A stretch of 43,048 nt of DNA, taken from assembly GCA_036563805.1 (NCBI GenBank), contig DATCLS010000033.1, forward strand, positions 1 to 43,048. The letters are read 5' to 3'. Every line of letters begins with the position of its first letter. Positions within the stretch are counted from its first letter, which is position 1. Positions 1-6,570 of the stretch are shown in pieces. This stretch comes from DATCLS01 sp036563805. Its GTDB lineage: Bacteria > Actinomycetota > Acidimicrobiia > Acidimicrobiales > VFJN01. The position numbers and the translations under genes were made by a program. Below the pieces are notes generated by a model. The model ran no database searches and was not told the origin of the DNA. It saw only the letters and a program-made list of their open reading frames with translations.

Positions 1-55
1 GGAGAGCTTCGCCACCTGGGACCGCCTCGACGGCCCGCCCCTCACCGCCCCCTGA
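1..55 (+). CDS. 3' end of a truncated gene, product unknown
   Basis: Reading from base 2, an open frame gives 17 codons (ending ...DGPPLTAP) before TGA at 53-55. The beginning lies outside the window, so nothing can be said about function. It is listed because the frame is open to the edge and a hydrophilic tail ending just before a repeat-filled gap is typical of a real gene end; it could still be chance. Confidence 0.35.
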   Translation, partial: ESFATWDRLDGPPLTAP

Positions 56-88
56 CCACCCCCGCCCCGACGCCGGCCGCCGCCGGTT

Positions 89-224
89 GCCGGTCGCCGG
101 AGAGCGCGTCAGAGCCCACCGACCCCATCGCCACCGACCCGCACCCCGCCGCCGGTCGCCGGAGAGCGCGTCAGAGCCCACCGACCCCATCGCCACCGAC
201 CCGCACCCCGCCGCCGGTCGCCGG
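89..224. repeat. 62-bp tandem direct repeat, 2.2 copies
   Basis: A 62-bp unit beginning GCCGGTCGCCGGAGAGCG occupies 89-150 and is repeated without mismatch at 151-212, followed by a 12-base start of a third copy (213-224). It lies in the 333-bp gap between the truncated gene and the radical SAM gene. 62 is not a multiple of 3, so it is unlikely to be protein-coding. Apart from this repeat I see no gene or site in 56-388. Confidence 0.9.
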
Positions 225-388
225 TCGCCAACCCTGACTCGCGCCCGGCGCGCCGGCCGGGCGGGGTGCCGGCCCCGACCGGGCCCGCAAGTGCTGGCAC
301 ACGAGGCGCCGTCGGCGAGCGGCCGCCGAGGCGCACGGCGGTCGGCCCGTCCGGCGGCGGCCCGTCAGGGCAGCGGTCCGCCAGAAGG

Positions 389-1477
389 TCAGAGGAGCGA
401 GAGCTGGGTGGCCGCAGGCGGCGCCGAGGCCCGCTCCGCCGCCGGCAGGCCGGCGTCCCCGCCCGCCGACCGGGACGTCCGCACCGAGACCGGAGCGGGG
501 CGGCCCGTGAGGTGCCGGGGGTCGGTGCGGTCGGCGGCCACGCCGCCGTAGCTGCGGACCAGGTCGCGCACCGTCGCCTGCAGGGCCTCCTGCTCGGCGG
601 CGGAGGCGTAGGCCCGGTCGCGGTAGCGGCGCCGGTAGGTGGGGAGCAGATGGGGATGGGTGACGGTCAGCCGGTCGAAGAAGACGTCCTTCACGCCGGG
701 CCGCAGGTGGAGCAGCACGGTCGAGATCGAGCGGGCGCCGGCCTCGACGCACGCCTTGACGACCTGCTCGAGCTGGTCGGGACCGTCGGACAGGCCGGGC
801 AGCACCGGCGCCACCAGCACCCCGCACGGCACGCCGGCCTCGTTGAGCTTCTCGACCGCCCGCACCCGGCGCATCGGGTGCGGTGTGCCGGGCTCGGTCG
901 CCCGCCACACCTCCTCGTCGAGCGTGCCGATCGACAGGTTGACCCGCACGTCGGTGCGGCGGGCGGCCTCGGCCAGCAGGGACAGGTCGCGCAGCACGAG
1001 CGTCGACTTGGTGAGGATCGAGAACGGGTTGGCCCGCTCGGTCAGCACCTCGACGATGGCGCGGGTCAGCCGGTACTTGCCCTCCGCCCGCTGGTAGGGG
1101 TCGGTGTTCGTGCCCATGGCGATGAGATCGCCGGCCCAGCGCCGGGGGTCGAGCTCGCGGCGCAGGAGCGACGGGGCGTTGACCTTGACCACGATGCGCC
1201 GCTCGAAGTCACGGTCGGCGTCGAGCTCGAGGTAGGTGTGGCTCGGCCGGGCGAAGCAGTAGGTGCAGGCGTGGCTGCAGCCCCGGTAGGCGTTGATCGT
1301 GTAGCGGAAGCCGAACGGGGCGTTGCGCACCTCGTTGATGATGCGGTGAGCCCGGACGTGGAGGAACTCCATGCCCCGGAACTCGCCGCGGCCGGGCTCG
1401 CGCTCGAACACCGGCTCGCCGAACAGCGAACCCTGGGCCTTGGGCTCTTCGGCCAGCTCCCAGCGCAGGTCGCTCAT
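389..1477 (-). CDS. Rv2578c-family radical SAM protein (spore photoproduct lyase-related), putative DNA repair
   Basis: 362 aa. The cluster motif C67-x3-C71-x2-C74 (GCSHACTYCFARPSHTYL) binds the 4Fe-4S/SAM cofactor, and the following GTNTDPYQRAEGKYRLTR stretch is typical of the Rv2578c/SplB-like group of actinobacterial radical SAM proteins, which are usually annotated as DNA-lesion repair enzymes without biochemical proof. The protein ends exactly in QLSLL (358-362), which resembles the bacterial sliding-clamp-binding pentapeptide (QLxLF type), and a second such string, QGSLF, lies at 15-19. It sits 29 bp downstream of a TetR gene on the same strand, but the gap holds a LexA-box-like palindrome and its own TACAGT -10 element, so it is probably transcribed separately. 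ATG start; no Shine-Dalgarno. The family call is firm, the substrate unknown. Confidence 0.88.
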   Translation of the reverse strand: MSDLRWELAEEPKAQGSLFGEPVFEREPGRGEFRGMEFLHVRAHRIINEVRNAPFGFRYTINAYRGCSHACTYCFARPSHTYLELDADRDFERRIVVKVNAPSLLRRELDPRRWAGDLIAMGTNTDPYQRAEGKYRLTRAIVEVLTERANPFSILTKSTLVLRDLSLLAEAARRTDVRVNLSIGTLDEEVWRATEPGTPHPMRRVRAVEKLNEAGVPCGVLVAPVLPGLSDGPDQLEQVVKACVEAGARSISTVLLHLRPGVKDVFFDRLTVTHPHLLPTYRRRYRDRAYASAAEQEALQATVRDLVRSYGGVAADRTDPRHLTGRPAPVSVRTSRSAGGDAGLPAAERASAPPAATQLSLL

Positions 1478-1485
1478 GCCCGCCC

Positions 1486-1491
1486 ACTGTA
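1486..1491 (-). promoter_or_regulatory. -10 element of the radical SAM gene
   Basis: TACAGT on the minus strand fits the actinobacterial TANNNT -10 pattern exactly and ends 8 bases before the ATG at 1477, placing transcription start at or next to the start codon. It overlaps the end of the palindrome at 1488-1511. I see no good -35 element. Confidence 0.5.
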
Positions 1492-1511
1492 GCGAACGGA
1501 GGTTCGCTACA
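1488..1511. promoter_or_regulatory. LexA/SOS-box-like palindrome
   Basis: A perfect 10-bp inverted repeat, TGTAGCGAAC and GTTCGCTACA, separated by GGAG. Its core CGAAC-N4-GTTCG is the skeleton of the Gram-positive LexA operator (CGAACRNRYGTTCG). It overlaps the -10 of the radical SAM gene and the stop codon of the upstream TetR gene, where a repressor would block the downstream gene. The alternative reading is a terminator hairpin for the TetR gene, but no U-tract follows. Confidence 0.6.
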
Positions 1512-2169
1512 CGATCGCCTGTTCGCTGGGTGCGCTGAGCAGCCGGTCGAGGGCGTCGCGGGCGGCGGCCACCGCCTCACCCGACTGCATGCCCTTGGCC
1601 AGGACGACCGCGCCCTCGAGCGTGACGGTGATCAGCGACGCCAGCTGCCGGGCCTCGGCCGGCGACTGACCCTCGGCCTCGAGCGCCTCGGCGAACAGGT
1701 CGATCCAGGCGGCGAAGCTGCGGCGGGTGACGCCGGCCAGGCCGGGGTGGTCGCTGGCCGCGTCGAGGGCGACGGCGGCCAGGGCACAGCCCTCGCGGTA
1801 CTCGGTGCGCGCGGCGTAGGTCATCTGGTCGTCGAGGAAGCGGAGCACGGCCTCCTTCACCGAGCCGGCCCGGGCCAGGCCGTCGGCCATGCGGGCCATG
1901 ACCCGGTCGTTGAAGTACTCGAGCCCGGCGGCCGCCAGCTCCTCCTTGCCGCCGGGGAAGTGGAAGTACATCGAGCCCTTGGGGGCGTCGGCCTCGCTCA
2001 TCACCTGGTTGAGGCCGGTGGCCGCGTAACCCTGCTTGCGCAGCAGGCGGGCGGTCGTGCGGATCAGGCGCTGGCGGGTGGGCAGGGCATCGGGGGCGGA
2101 CCCGGACGCGGATCGGGATGCCGGGCGGGATCCGGATGCGCTGCCGGAGGCGGTGTCGGAGGCCACCAT
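1507..2169 (-). CDS. TetR-family repressor, LmrA/YxaF-like
   Basis: 220 aa. After a Ser/Arg/Ala-rich leader of about 28 residues comes a TetR DNA-binding domain (TRQRLIRTTARLLRKQGYAATGLNQVMSEADAPKGSMYFHF), then a ligand-binding domain with the REGCALAAVALD stretch common in LmrA/YxaF-type regulators. It is divergent from the GNAT gene at 2234. The 64 bp between them hold two copies of a TAGACCRGTC-type sequence, close to the core I recall for Bacillus LmrA/YxaF operators, so it probably represses itself and the GNAT/CNB pair. A TAGGAT -10 ends 3 bases before this ATG and 6 before the next codon, GTG at 2166; the GTG may be the true leaderless start. Confidence 0.85.
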   Translation of the reverse strand: MVASDTASGSASGSRPASRSASGSAPDALPTRQRLIRTTARLLRKQGYAATGLNQVMSEADAPKGSMYFHFPGGKEELAAAGLEYFNDRVMARMADGLARAGSVKEAVLRFLDDQMTYAARTEYREGCALAAVALDAASDHPGLAGVTRRSFAAWIDLFAEALEAEGQSPAEARQLASLITVTLEGAVVLAKGMQSGEAVAAARDALDRLLSAPSEQAIV

Positions 2170-2188
2170 CCCATCCTACAGCTATGTT

Positions 2189-2219
2189 GACTGGTCTATT
2201 GACTATGACGACCGGTCTA
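2189..2219. promoter_or_regulatory. Twin TetR operator boxes
   Basis: GACTGGTCTA (2189-2198) and GACCGGTCTA (2210-2219) are direct repeats 21 bp apart, two helical turns. On the other strand they read TAGACCAGTC and TAGACCGGTC. They lie between the -10 elements of the divergent TetR (TAGGAT, 2173-2178) and GNAT (TAGGGT, 2222-2227) promoters, so one repressor could silence both directions. Confidence 0.6.
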
Positions 2220-2221
2220 GT

Positions 2222-2227
2222 TAGGGT
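2222..2227 (+). promoter_or_regulatory. -10 element of the GNAT gene (leaderless)
   Basis: TAGGGT is followed by exactly six bases and then the ATG at 2234. No ribosome binding site is possible in that space, so translation is probably leaderless. Confidence 0.5.
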
Positions 2228-2233
2228 CGAGCC

Positions 2234-3073
2234 ATGACGACGACGACTCCTGGCCCGGCGCTCGTCCCCCCGGCGACCGGGCCGCAGGGGGTCGGGCGGG
2301 CGCGGGTCGCCGGCGGCACGGCCCCCGTGACCATCCGCCCGACCCGACCGGGCGACCTGGCGTCGCTGCTGGCGCTGCTCGACCGGTGCAGCCCCGAGAC
2401 CCGCTACCGGCGCTTCCACGCCAGCACGCTCGAACCGATGCGCGACGAGATGGCGCGGGTCGCGGCCGACGAGGGCGGGCGCCGGTCGTGGGTGGCGGTC
2501 GGGCCCGACGGGGCGCTGCGCGGCACCGGAACGCTGGCCTGGCCGCCGGGCGGCGAGCCCGAGGCGGCGCTCCTGGTCGAGGACGGCTGGTTCCGGCGCG
2601 GCATCGGCCGGGCCCTGGTCCGCGCGCTCGCCGCCGCGGCCCGGCGGGCCGGCGCCGCCGACGTCGTGGCCTGGGTGCAGGCCGACAACCTGCGGGCGGT
2701 GCGGTTCCTGCGGGCGGTCGCCCCCGGCGCCCGGTTGGCGTTCGACGGCGGCGAGCTGGTGGTCCGCCTGCCGGTCGCCGGGCCCGACGTCGGGGCGGGC
2801 CGCCCTGCGACCCGGCCCGGCGTAGACGGACCCGTAACCGTCAAGCACGTGGCCGCCCGGACCGCCAGCGCCGGGCCCGCGGCGGCCGAAACTGCTGGAG
2901 GCGCCGGGCCTGTGGCCGCCCGGACCGCGGCCGGACCCACAACCGTCAAGCACGTGGCCGCCCGGACCGCCAGCGCCGGGCCCGCGGCGGCCGAAACTGC
3001 TGGAGGCGCCGGGCCTGTGGCCGCCCGGACCGCCAGCGCCGGGCCCGGCGCCCGGGCGGGGGAGGCGGCCTGA
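2234..3073 (+). CDS. GNAT-family N-acetyltransferase with repetitive C-terminal tail
   Basis: 279 aa. Residues about 30-180 form a GNAT fold: VTIRPTRPGDLASLLALLDR at the start and the acetyl-CoA pyrophosphate loop FRRGIGRALVRAL (R/Q-x-x-G-x-G/A). RRFHAST is a feature shared with the acetyltransferase domain of Pat-like protein lysine acetyltransferases. Residues about 185-279 are a low-complexity Ala/Gly/Pro tail containing a 35-residue unit repeated in frame. The stop TGA overlaps the ATG of the next gene (TGATG), so the cyclic-nucleotide-binding-fold protein is translationally coupled. Likely repressed by the divergent TetR protein. Substrate unknown; protein lysine acetylation is an inference from the neighbour. 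Confidence 0.85.
   Translation: MTTTTPGPALVPPATGPQGVGRARVAGGTAPVTIRPTRPGDLASLLALLDRCSPETRYRRFHASTLEPMRDEMARVAADEGGRRSWVAVGPDGALRGTGTLAWPPGGEPEAALLVEDGWFRRGIGRALVRALAAAARRAGAADVVAWVQADNLRAVRFLRAVAPGARLAFDGGELVVRLPVAGPDVGAGRPATRPGVDGPVTVKHVAARTASAGPAAAETAGGAGPVAARTAAGPTTVKHVAARTASAGPAAAETAGGAGPVAARTASAGPGARAGEAA
2836..3033. repeat. In-frame 105-bp tandem duplication inside the GNAT gene
   Basis: The unit starting AACCGTCAAGCACGTGGCC occurs at 2836 and again at 2941, a period of 105 bp (35 codons). The first 93 bp of each copy (2836-2928, 2941-3033) are identical, including third codon positions, which points to a recent duplication. It encodes the TVKHVAARTASAGPAAAETA segment twice. Confidence 0.92.
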
Positions 3074-3567
3074 TGCTCGGCCCCCGCCGGCGCCGCCCGG
3101 CGTCCTTGCTGGCCGGGCTGGCCCCGTTCGACCGCTACACGCGCCGACAGCTCAGGGAGCTGGCGGCCCACGCCGACCGTCTCCGGGTGCCCGAGGGCAC
3201 GGTCATCGCCCGCGAAGGCGGTCTGGTGCGCGAGCTCGTCGTCGTGGTCGGCGGCGTCGTGCGCGCCTCACGCCGCGGGGCGGGGGAGCGGCGCCTGGGC
3301 GCGGGCACCCGGCTCGGCGCCCGCGAGCTGGTCACGGGCGCGCCGCACCCGGCCACGCTGGTGGCCGGGCCAGGTCTCGAGGTCGTGGTCGTGAACGGCC
3401 CCGCCTACCGGGGCGCGGTGCAGGCCCTGGGCGGGCCCGCCGAACCGGGCTGGCCCGACGAGCGGGACGAGCGGGACGGGCCGACGGAGCGTGTTGGGCC
3501 CGACGAAGCCGGGCCCAACACGCCGGACATCCCGGCCACGCCGGGCCCCGAGCGCCTCTCGGCCTAG
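3073..3567 (+). CDS. Cyclic-nucleotide-binding-fold (Crp-like sensor) protein, degenerate pocket
   Basis: 164 aa. Residues about 11-120 follow a CNB domain in register: SLLAGLAPFDRYTRRQLREL, then VPEGTVIAREGGLVRELVVVVGGVV, then LGARELVTGAPHPATL where the phosphate-binding cassette sits. The usual cassette is GELALLxGxPRSAT; here Glu is replaced by Ala and the phosphate-binding Arg by His, so canonical cAMP binding is doubtful. There is no DNA-binding domain; the rest is an acidic/Pro-rich tail. The ATG overlaps the GNAT stop (TGATG). In mycobacteria one Pat-type polypeptide carries CNB and GNAT domains; here they are two coupled genes in the opposite order. The stop overlaps the stop of the convergent di-iron gene within CTAG. 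Confidence 0.75.
   Translation: MLGPRRRRPASLLAGLAPFDRYTRRQLRELAAHADRLRVPEGTVIAREGGLVRELVVVVGGVVRASRRGAGERRLGAGTRLGARELVTGAPHPATLVAGPGLEVVVVNGPAYRGAVQALGGPAEPGWPDERDERDGPTERVGPDEAGPNTPDIPATPGPERLSA
3489..3523. terminator. Perfect 14-bp hairpin at convergent gene ends
   Basis: GCGTGTTGGGCCCG (3489-3502) and CGGGCCCAACACGC (3510-3523) pair perfectly around a 7-base loop. It lies inside the last 27 codons of the CNB gene and just beyond the stop of the convergent di-iron gene, so it could terminate the minus-strand transcript or both. No U-tract. Confidence 0.45.
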
Positions 3568-4694
3568 GCCTGGGCCCCCGCCCGGTCGGCGGCCACGGCG
3601 TCGAGCGAGGCGTACTCCTCGCTGGTGTCGGTCCAGTCCTCGAACTGGATGATGCCCAGCTCGGTGAACCGGTCGCGCAGCCACCCGTCGCCGGCGTCCA
3701 GCAGGCCCAGCTTCTTGCAGTTGGGCACGATCTTCGAGAACAGCATCTGCTGGAACTGCTCGCCGCCCGGGTCGCGGTGGGTCTGCAGGTAGTGGATCAC
3801 GGCCTTGGGGTCGGCCCCCATGCGCTCCCAGACGTCCTGGGCGAAGAAGCGGTTGCGCAGCAGGCGGGCGGCCTCGAAGGCGAACTCCTGCCGGCTGCGG
3901 ATCTCGCTGGCCGACAGCCCCTCGTAGAACTCCTTCAGCGACAGCACGCCGAAGGCCACGTGCCGCGCCTCGTCGGACATCACGTAGCGCAGCAGCTTCT
4001 TGAGCAGTGGCTCGTTGGTGAGCATGTGCATGAGGCCGAATGCGGCCAGCGCCAAGCCCTCGACCATGATCTGCATGCCCAGGTAGGTGATGTCCCAGCG
4101 CCCGTCGCGGATGATCTCGTCGAGCAGGCCGCCGAGCTGGGGGTTGATGGGGTAGGACCCGCCCAGCTTCTCGTCGATGTAGCGGGAGAAGACCTCGACG
4201 TGCCGGGCCTCGTCCATCACCTGGGTGGCGGCGTAGTACTTGGCGTCGATCCACGGGACGGTCGTGGTGATGAGCCCGGTGCAGACCAGGGCGCCCTGCT
4301 CGCCGTGCAGGAACTGCGACATCGTCCACTTCTGCATCTCGACGGCGAACCGGTACCACTCGGCCTCGCCCCAGCCCTTCACCGGCGACTCGGCCGGGTC
4401 GTCCAGCACCCGGAACCGCTGGGTGGCGGCGGCCAGCTCGGGGCCGAGCCGCTCGAGGTCGACCTCGGTGTCCCACTCCAGATCGGTGGTGGCGTTCCAC
4501 TGCGAGGTCTTGGCCTTCTCGTACAGCTTGACGAGCGCCGGACGGCTCCGCTCGTAGTCCCAGGTCATGAGCACGTCGCTGTGCAGCTCCAGCGCGTGGA
4601 CGATCTCGTCGTAGGTGGAGCGGTCGATGACGATCGCCTCGGGGTCGTTCAGGGGCGAGAGGCCCGGCTGGGCGGTCGAGTCGGGAGCGGTCAC
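3564..4694 (-). CDS. Ferritin-like di-iron protein, probable oxygenase
   Basis: 376 aa. The di-iron ligand set of a four-helix carboxylate-bridged oxygenase is visible: E132 (HGEQGAL), E162-x-x-H165 (DEARHVE), E212 (VEGLAL) and E242-x-x-H245 (DEARHVAFG). This pattern matches R2-like/AurF-like non-haem di-iron oxygenases and not storage ferritins. No signal peptide, so cytoplasmic. Its ATG overlaps the end of the upstream TetR gene (4 bases), so the two form an operon and the TetR protein probably controls it. The substrate cannot be told; N-oxygenation or hydroxylation of a hydrophobic compound is possible. Confidence 0.8.
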   Translation of the reverse strand: MTAPDSTAQPGLSPLNDPEAIVIDRSTYDEIVHALELHSDVLMTWDYERSRPALVKLYEKAKTSQWNATTDLEWDTEVDLERLGPELAAATQRFRVLDDPAESPVKGWGEAEWYRFAVEMQKWTMSQFLHGEQGALVCTGLITTTVPWIDAKYYAATQVMDEARHVEVFSRYIDEKLGGSYPINPQLGGLLDEIIRDGRWDITYLGMQIMVEGLALAAFGLMHMLTNEPLLKKLLRYVMSDEARHVAFGVLSLKEFYEGLSASEIRSRQEFAFEAARLLRNRFFAQDVWERMGADPKAVIHYLQTHRDPGGEQFQQMLFSKIVPNCKKLGLLDAGDGWLRDRFTELGIIQFEDWTDTSEEYASLDAVAADRAGAQA

Positions 4695-5290
4695 GGATCC
4701 TCCTTGAGCCGGAAGCTGTCGACGATGCGATGGAGCAGCGCTGACCAGTCGTCGGGGTCGGTCCGGGGCAGGTCGAGCGCCCGCATGACCAGCGACCCGA
4801 GGGCGATCATGAAGCAGAGGCGGGCGACGGCCTCGGGGGAGACGTCGCCGTCGAGGTCGCCCCGGCGCTGGCTGTGGCGGACGAGCGTGGCGAAGAACGC
4901 CTCGCGCTGGCCGACGTGGTCGGCTAGCACCGCGGCCAGGTCGGGGTCGCGCCGGGCGGCGACGACGGCCTCGACCAGCAGCGAGCCGTCGGCCCGCGGC
5001 CGCCGCTCGAGCCGCTCACCCAGGGCCAGCAGCACGTCGGGCAGCGGCAGCAGCTCGTCGCCCTCGAGCAGCTGGTTGAGCTCGTCGGCGCCGTGGGACC
5101 GGATGGCCTCGAGCAGCAGCTCGGCCTTCGACCCGTAGTGGGCGTAGATGGCGCCGCTGCTGAGGCCCGCCTCGCGGGCGATCTCGGCGATGCGGGCGCC
5201 CTCGAAGCCCCGCTCGGCGAAGACCCGGCCGGCGGCCTCGATCAGCCGGTTGCGGGTCTCCTCCGGCGTCACCCCGGCGATCCGTCCCAT
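4691..5290 (-). CDS. TetR-family regulator, self-regulated operon with the di-iron gene
   Basis: 199 aa from the ATG at 5290. N-terminal TetR domain (EETRNRLIEAAGRVFAERGFEGARIAEIAREAGLSSGAIYAHYGSKAEL) followed by an all-helical ligand domain. The ATG is chosen because TATTTT ends exactly six bases upstream, fitting a leaderless start; a longer frame upstream would run through the operator. A palindrome, TAACAAGC/ATTCGTTA, overlaps that -10. The stop overlaps the start of the di-iron gene. Inferred role: repress the operon until its substrate or inducer appears. Confidence 0.85.
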   Translation of the reverse strand: MGRIAGVTPEETRNRLIEAAGRVFAERGFEGARIAEIAREAGLSSGAIYAHYGSKAELLLEAIRSHGADELNQLLEGDELLPLPDVLLALGERLERRPRADGSLLVEAVVAARRDPDLAAVLADHVGQREAFFATLVRHSQRRGDLDGDVSPEAVARLCFMIALGSLVMRALDLPRTDPDDWSALLHRIVDSFRLKEDP

Positions 5291-5300
5291 GGCCGCAAAA

Positions 5301-5316
5301 TAACAAGCATTCGTTA
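5301..5316. promoter_or_regulatory. TetR operator candidate over the -10
   Basis: TAACAAGCATTCGTTA is an imperfect inverted repeat (TAACAA and TTCGTTA arms) in an AT-rich island of otherwise very GC-rich DNA. It overlaps the TATTTT -10 (5297-5302, minus strand) of the TetR gene and lies about 45 bp upstream of the divergent dioxygenase-like gene, which might be co-regulated. Confidence 0.5.
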
Positions 5317-5361
5317 CTTTGGCCAGGGCCGAGGGCCGGGGACCGTGCGACACTGGACGGG

Positions 5362-6534
5362 GTGAGCGTCGACGTCCGCACGCGGGCCGATCCCGGCGGC
5401 CCCGTCCCGGCGGTCGACCCGGGGGCGTTCTTCGAGGCGCAGCTCCCGGCGGCGGCCGGCGACGCGGCCCGGCGCCTGGCGCCGGCGGTGCGGTGGTTCG
5501 GGCTCCGGCCGCTGGTCGTGGGCTGCGACGGCGGCGCCTGGGTGCTGGCCGCCGGGGACGGGCCCCGACGCGCGAGCCGCGGGCCCGGCGCCGCGCTGAC
5601 CGTGCGGGCCGCCCGTCCCAGCGACGGCCCGCCGGCCCTGGAGATGACGCCGGGCCAGCTCACCGACCTCGTCCACGACCGGGCCACGCCGATGGCCTGG
5701 TTCCGCCGCGGCACGCTGCGGGCCGGGGTCCCGATCCAGCGGCTGCTCGACTGGTGGGTGCTGATCCGGGCCGCCCTCGACGGCACGACGCCGTACGTGC
5801 CCGGCGGCCGGCTCGACCACGAGATGCGGGGCGCCGAGGACCTGCGGCGCACGTTCCGCCCCGCCGACCCGGCCGACGACCAGCGGGCGTTCCTCGAGCG
5901 CACCGGCTACCTCCACGTCAGCGGCGTGTTCAGCGCCGACGAGATGGCGGCGGTAGCGGCCGACATGGACGCGGCCGCCCCCCGGTTCCGGCCCGGCGAC
6001 GGCCGGTCGTGGTGGGCCGGGACCGACGACGGCCGCGACCGGCTGGTCCGCATGCTCGGGTTCGACGAGGTGTCGCCGGCCGTGGCAGCGTTGGTCGCGG
6101 ACGAGCGGTTGCTGCGCATCGGCGGCCTCACCGGCGACGGGCACTCGCTGGCCGCCTACGGCGGGCCGGCGGTCGAGGCGCTGGTCAAGCCGGCCGCCGT
6201 GGTCGACGGCGTGTCCGACCTGCCGTGGCACAAGGACTGCTCGTTCGGGCGGCACTCCTACGACTGCTGCCGCGTCACGGCCGGCGTCGCGGTGACGGGG
6301 GCGGGCGCCCGTTCGGGCCAGCTCCGGGTGCTGGCCGGCTCGCACCGGGCCCTGCTGTGGCCGACGTTCGTGCGGCCCGGGACCGGGCTGCCGGCGGTCG
6401 ACCTGCCCACCCGGCCCGGCGACGTGACCGTGCACCTGAGCTGCACGCTGCACATGGCCCAGCCGCCGGTGCGGGGCGAGCGCCGGGTCCTGTACGCGTC
6501 GTTCGGCCTGCCGCCCCGGGACGGCCAGGGCTGA
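5362..6534 (+). CDS. Phytanoyl-CoA dioxygenase (PhyH)-family protein with extra N-terminal domain
   Basis: 390 aa. The C-terminal half is a PhyH-type Fe(II)/2-oxoglutarate oxygenase: the entry motif GYLHVSGVFSADEM, the iron ligands H290-x-D292 (LPWHKDCSFG) and distal H364 (SCTLHMAQPP), and a GERRVLYASFGLP end containing a candidate 2-oxoglutarate-binding Arg. About 160 residues precede this, with a stretch MAWFRRGTLRAGVPIQRLLDWWVL that could be a sterol-carrier-like lipid-binding domain (tentative). A lipid- or steroid-like substrate is therefore plausible. GTG start; GACACT ends seven bases upstream, suggesting leaderless translation. Divergent from the TetR/di-iron operon. Confidence 0.8.
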   Translation: MSVDVRTRADPGGPVPAVDPGAFFEAQLPAAAGDAARRLAPAVRWFGLRPLVVGCDGGAWVLAAGDGPRRASRGPGAALTVRAARPSDGPPALEMTPGQLTDLVHDRATPMAWFRRGTLRAGVPIQRLLDWWVLIRAALDGTTPYVPGGRLDHEMRGAEDLRRTFRPADPADDQRAFLERTGYLHVSGVFSADEMAAVAADMDAAAPRFRPGDGRSWWAGTDDGRDRLVRMLGFDEVSPAVAALVADERLLRIGGLTGDGHSLAAYGGPAVEALVKPAAVVDGVSDLPWHKDCSFGRHSYDCCRVTAGVAVTGAGARSGQLRVLAGSHRALLWPTFVRPGTGLPAVDLPTRPGDVTVHLSCTLHMAQPPVRGERRVLYASFGLPPRDGQG

Positions 6535-6570
6535 CGGCACCCGACGGGCGCCGGCGCCGCCGTCGGCCCG

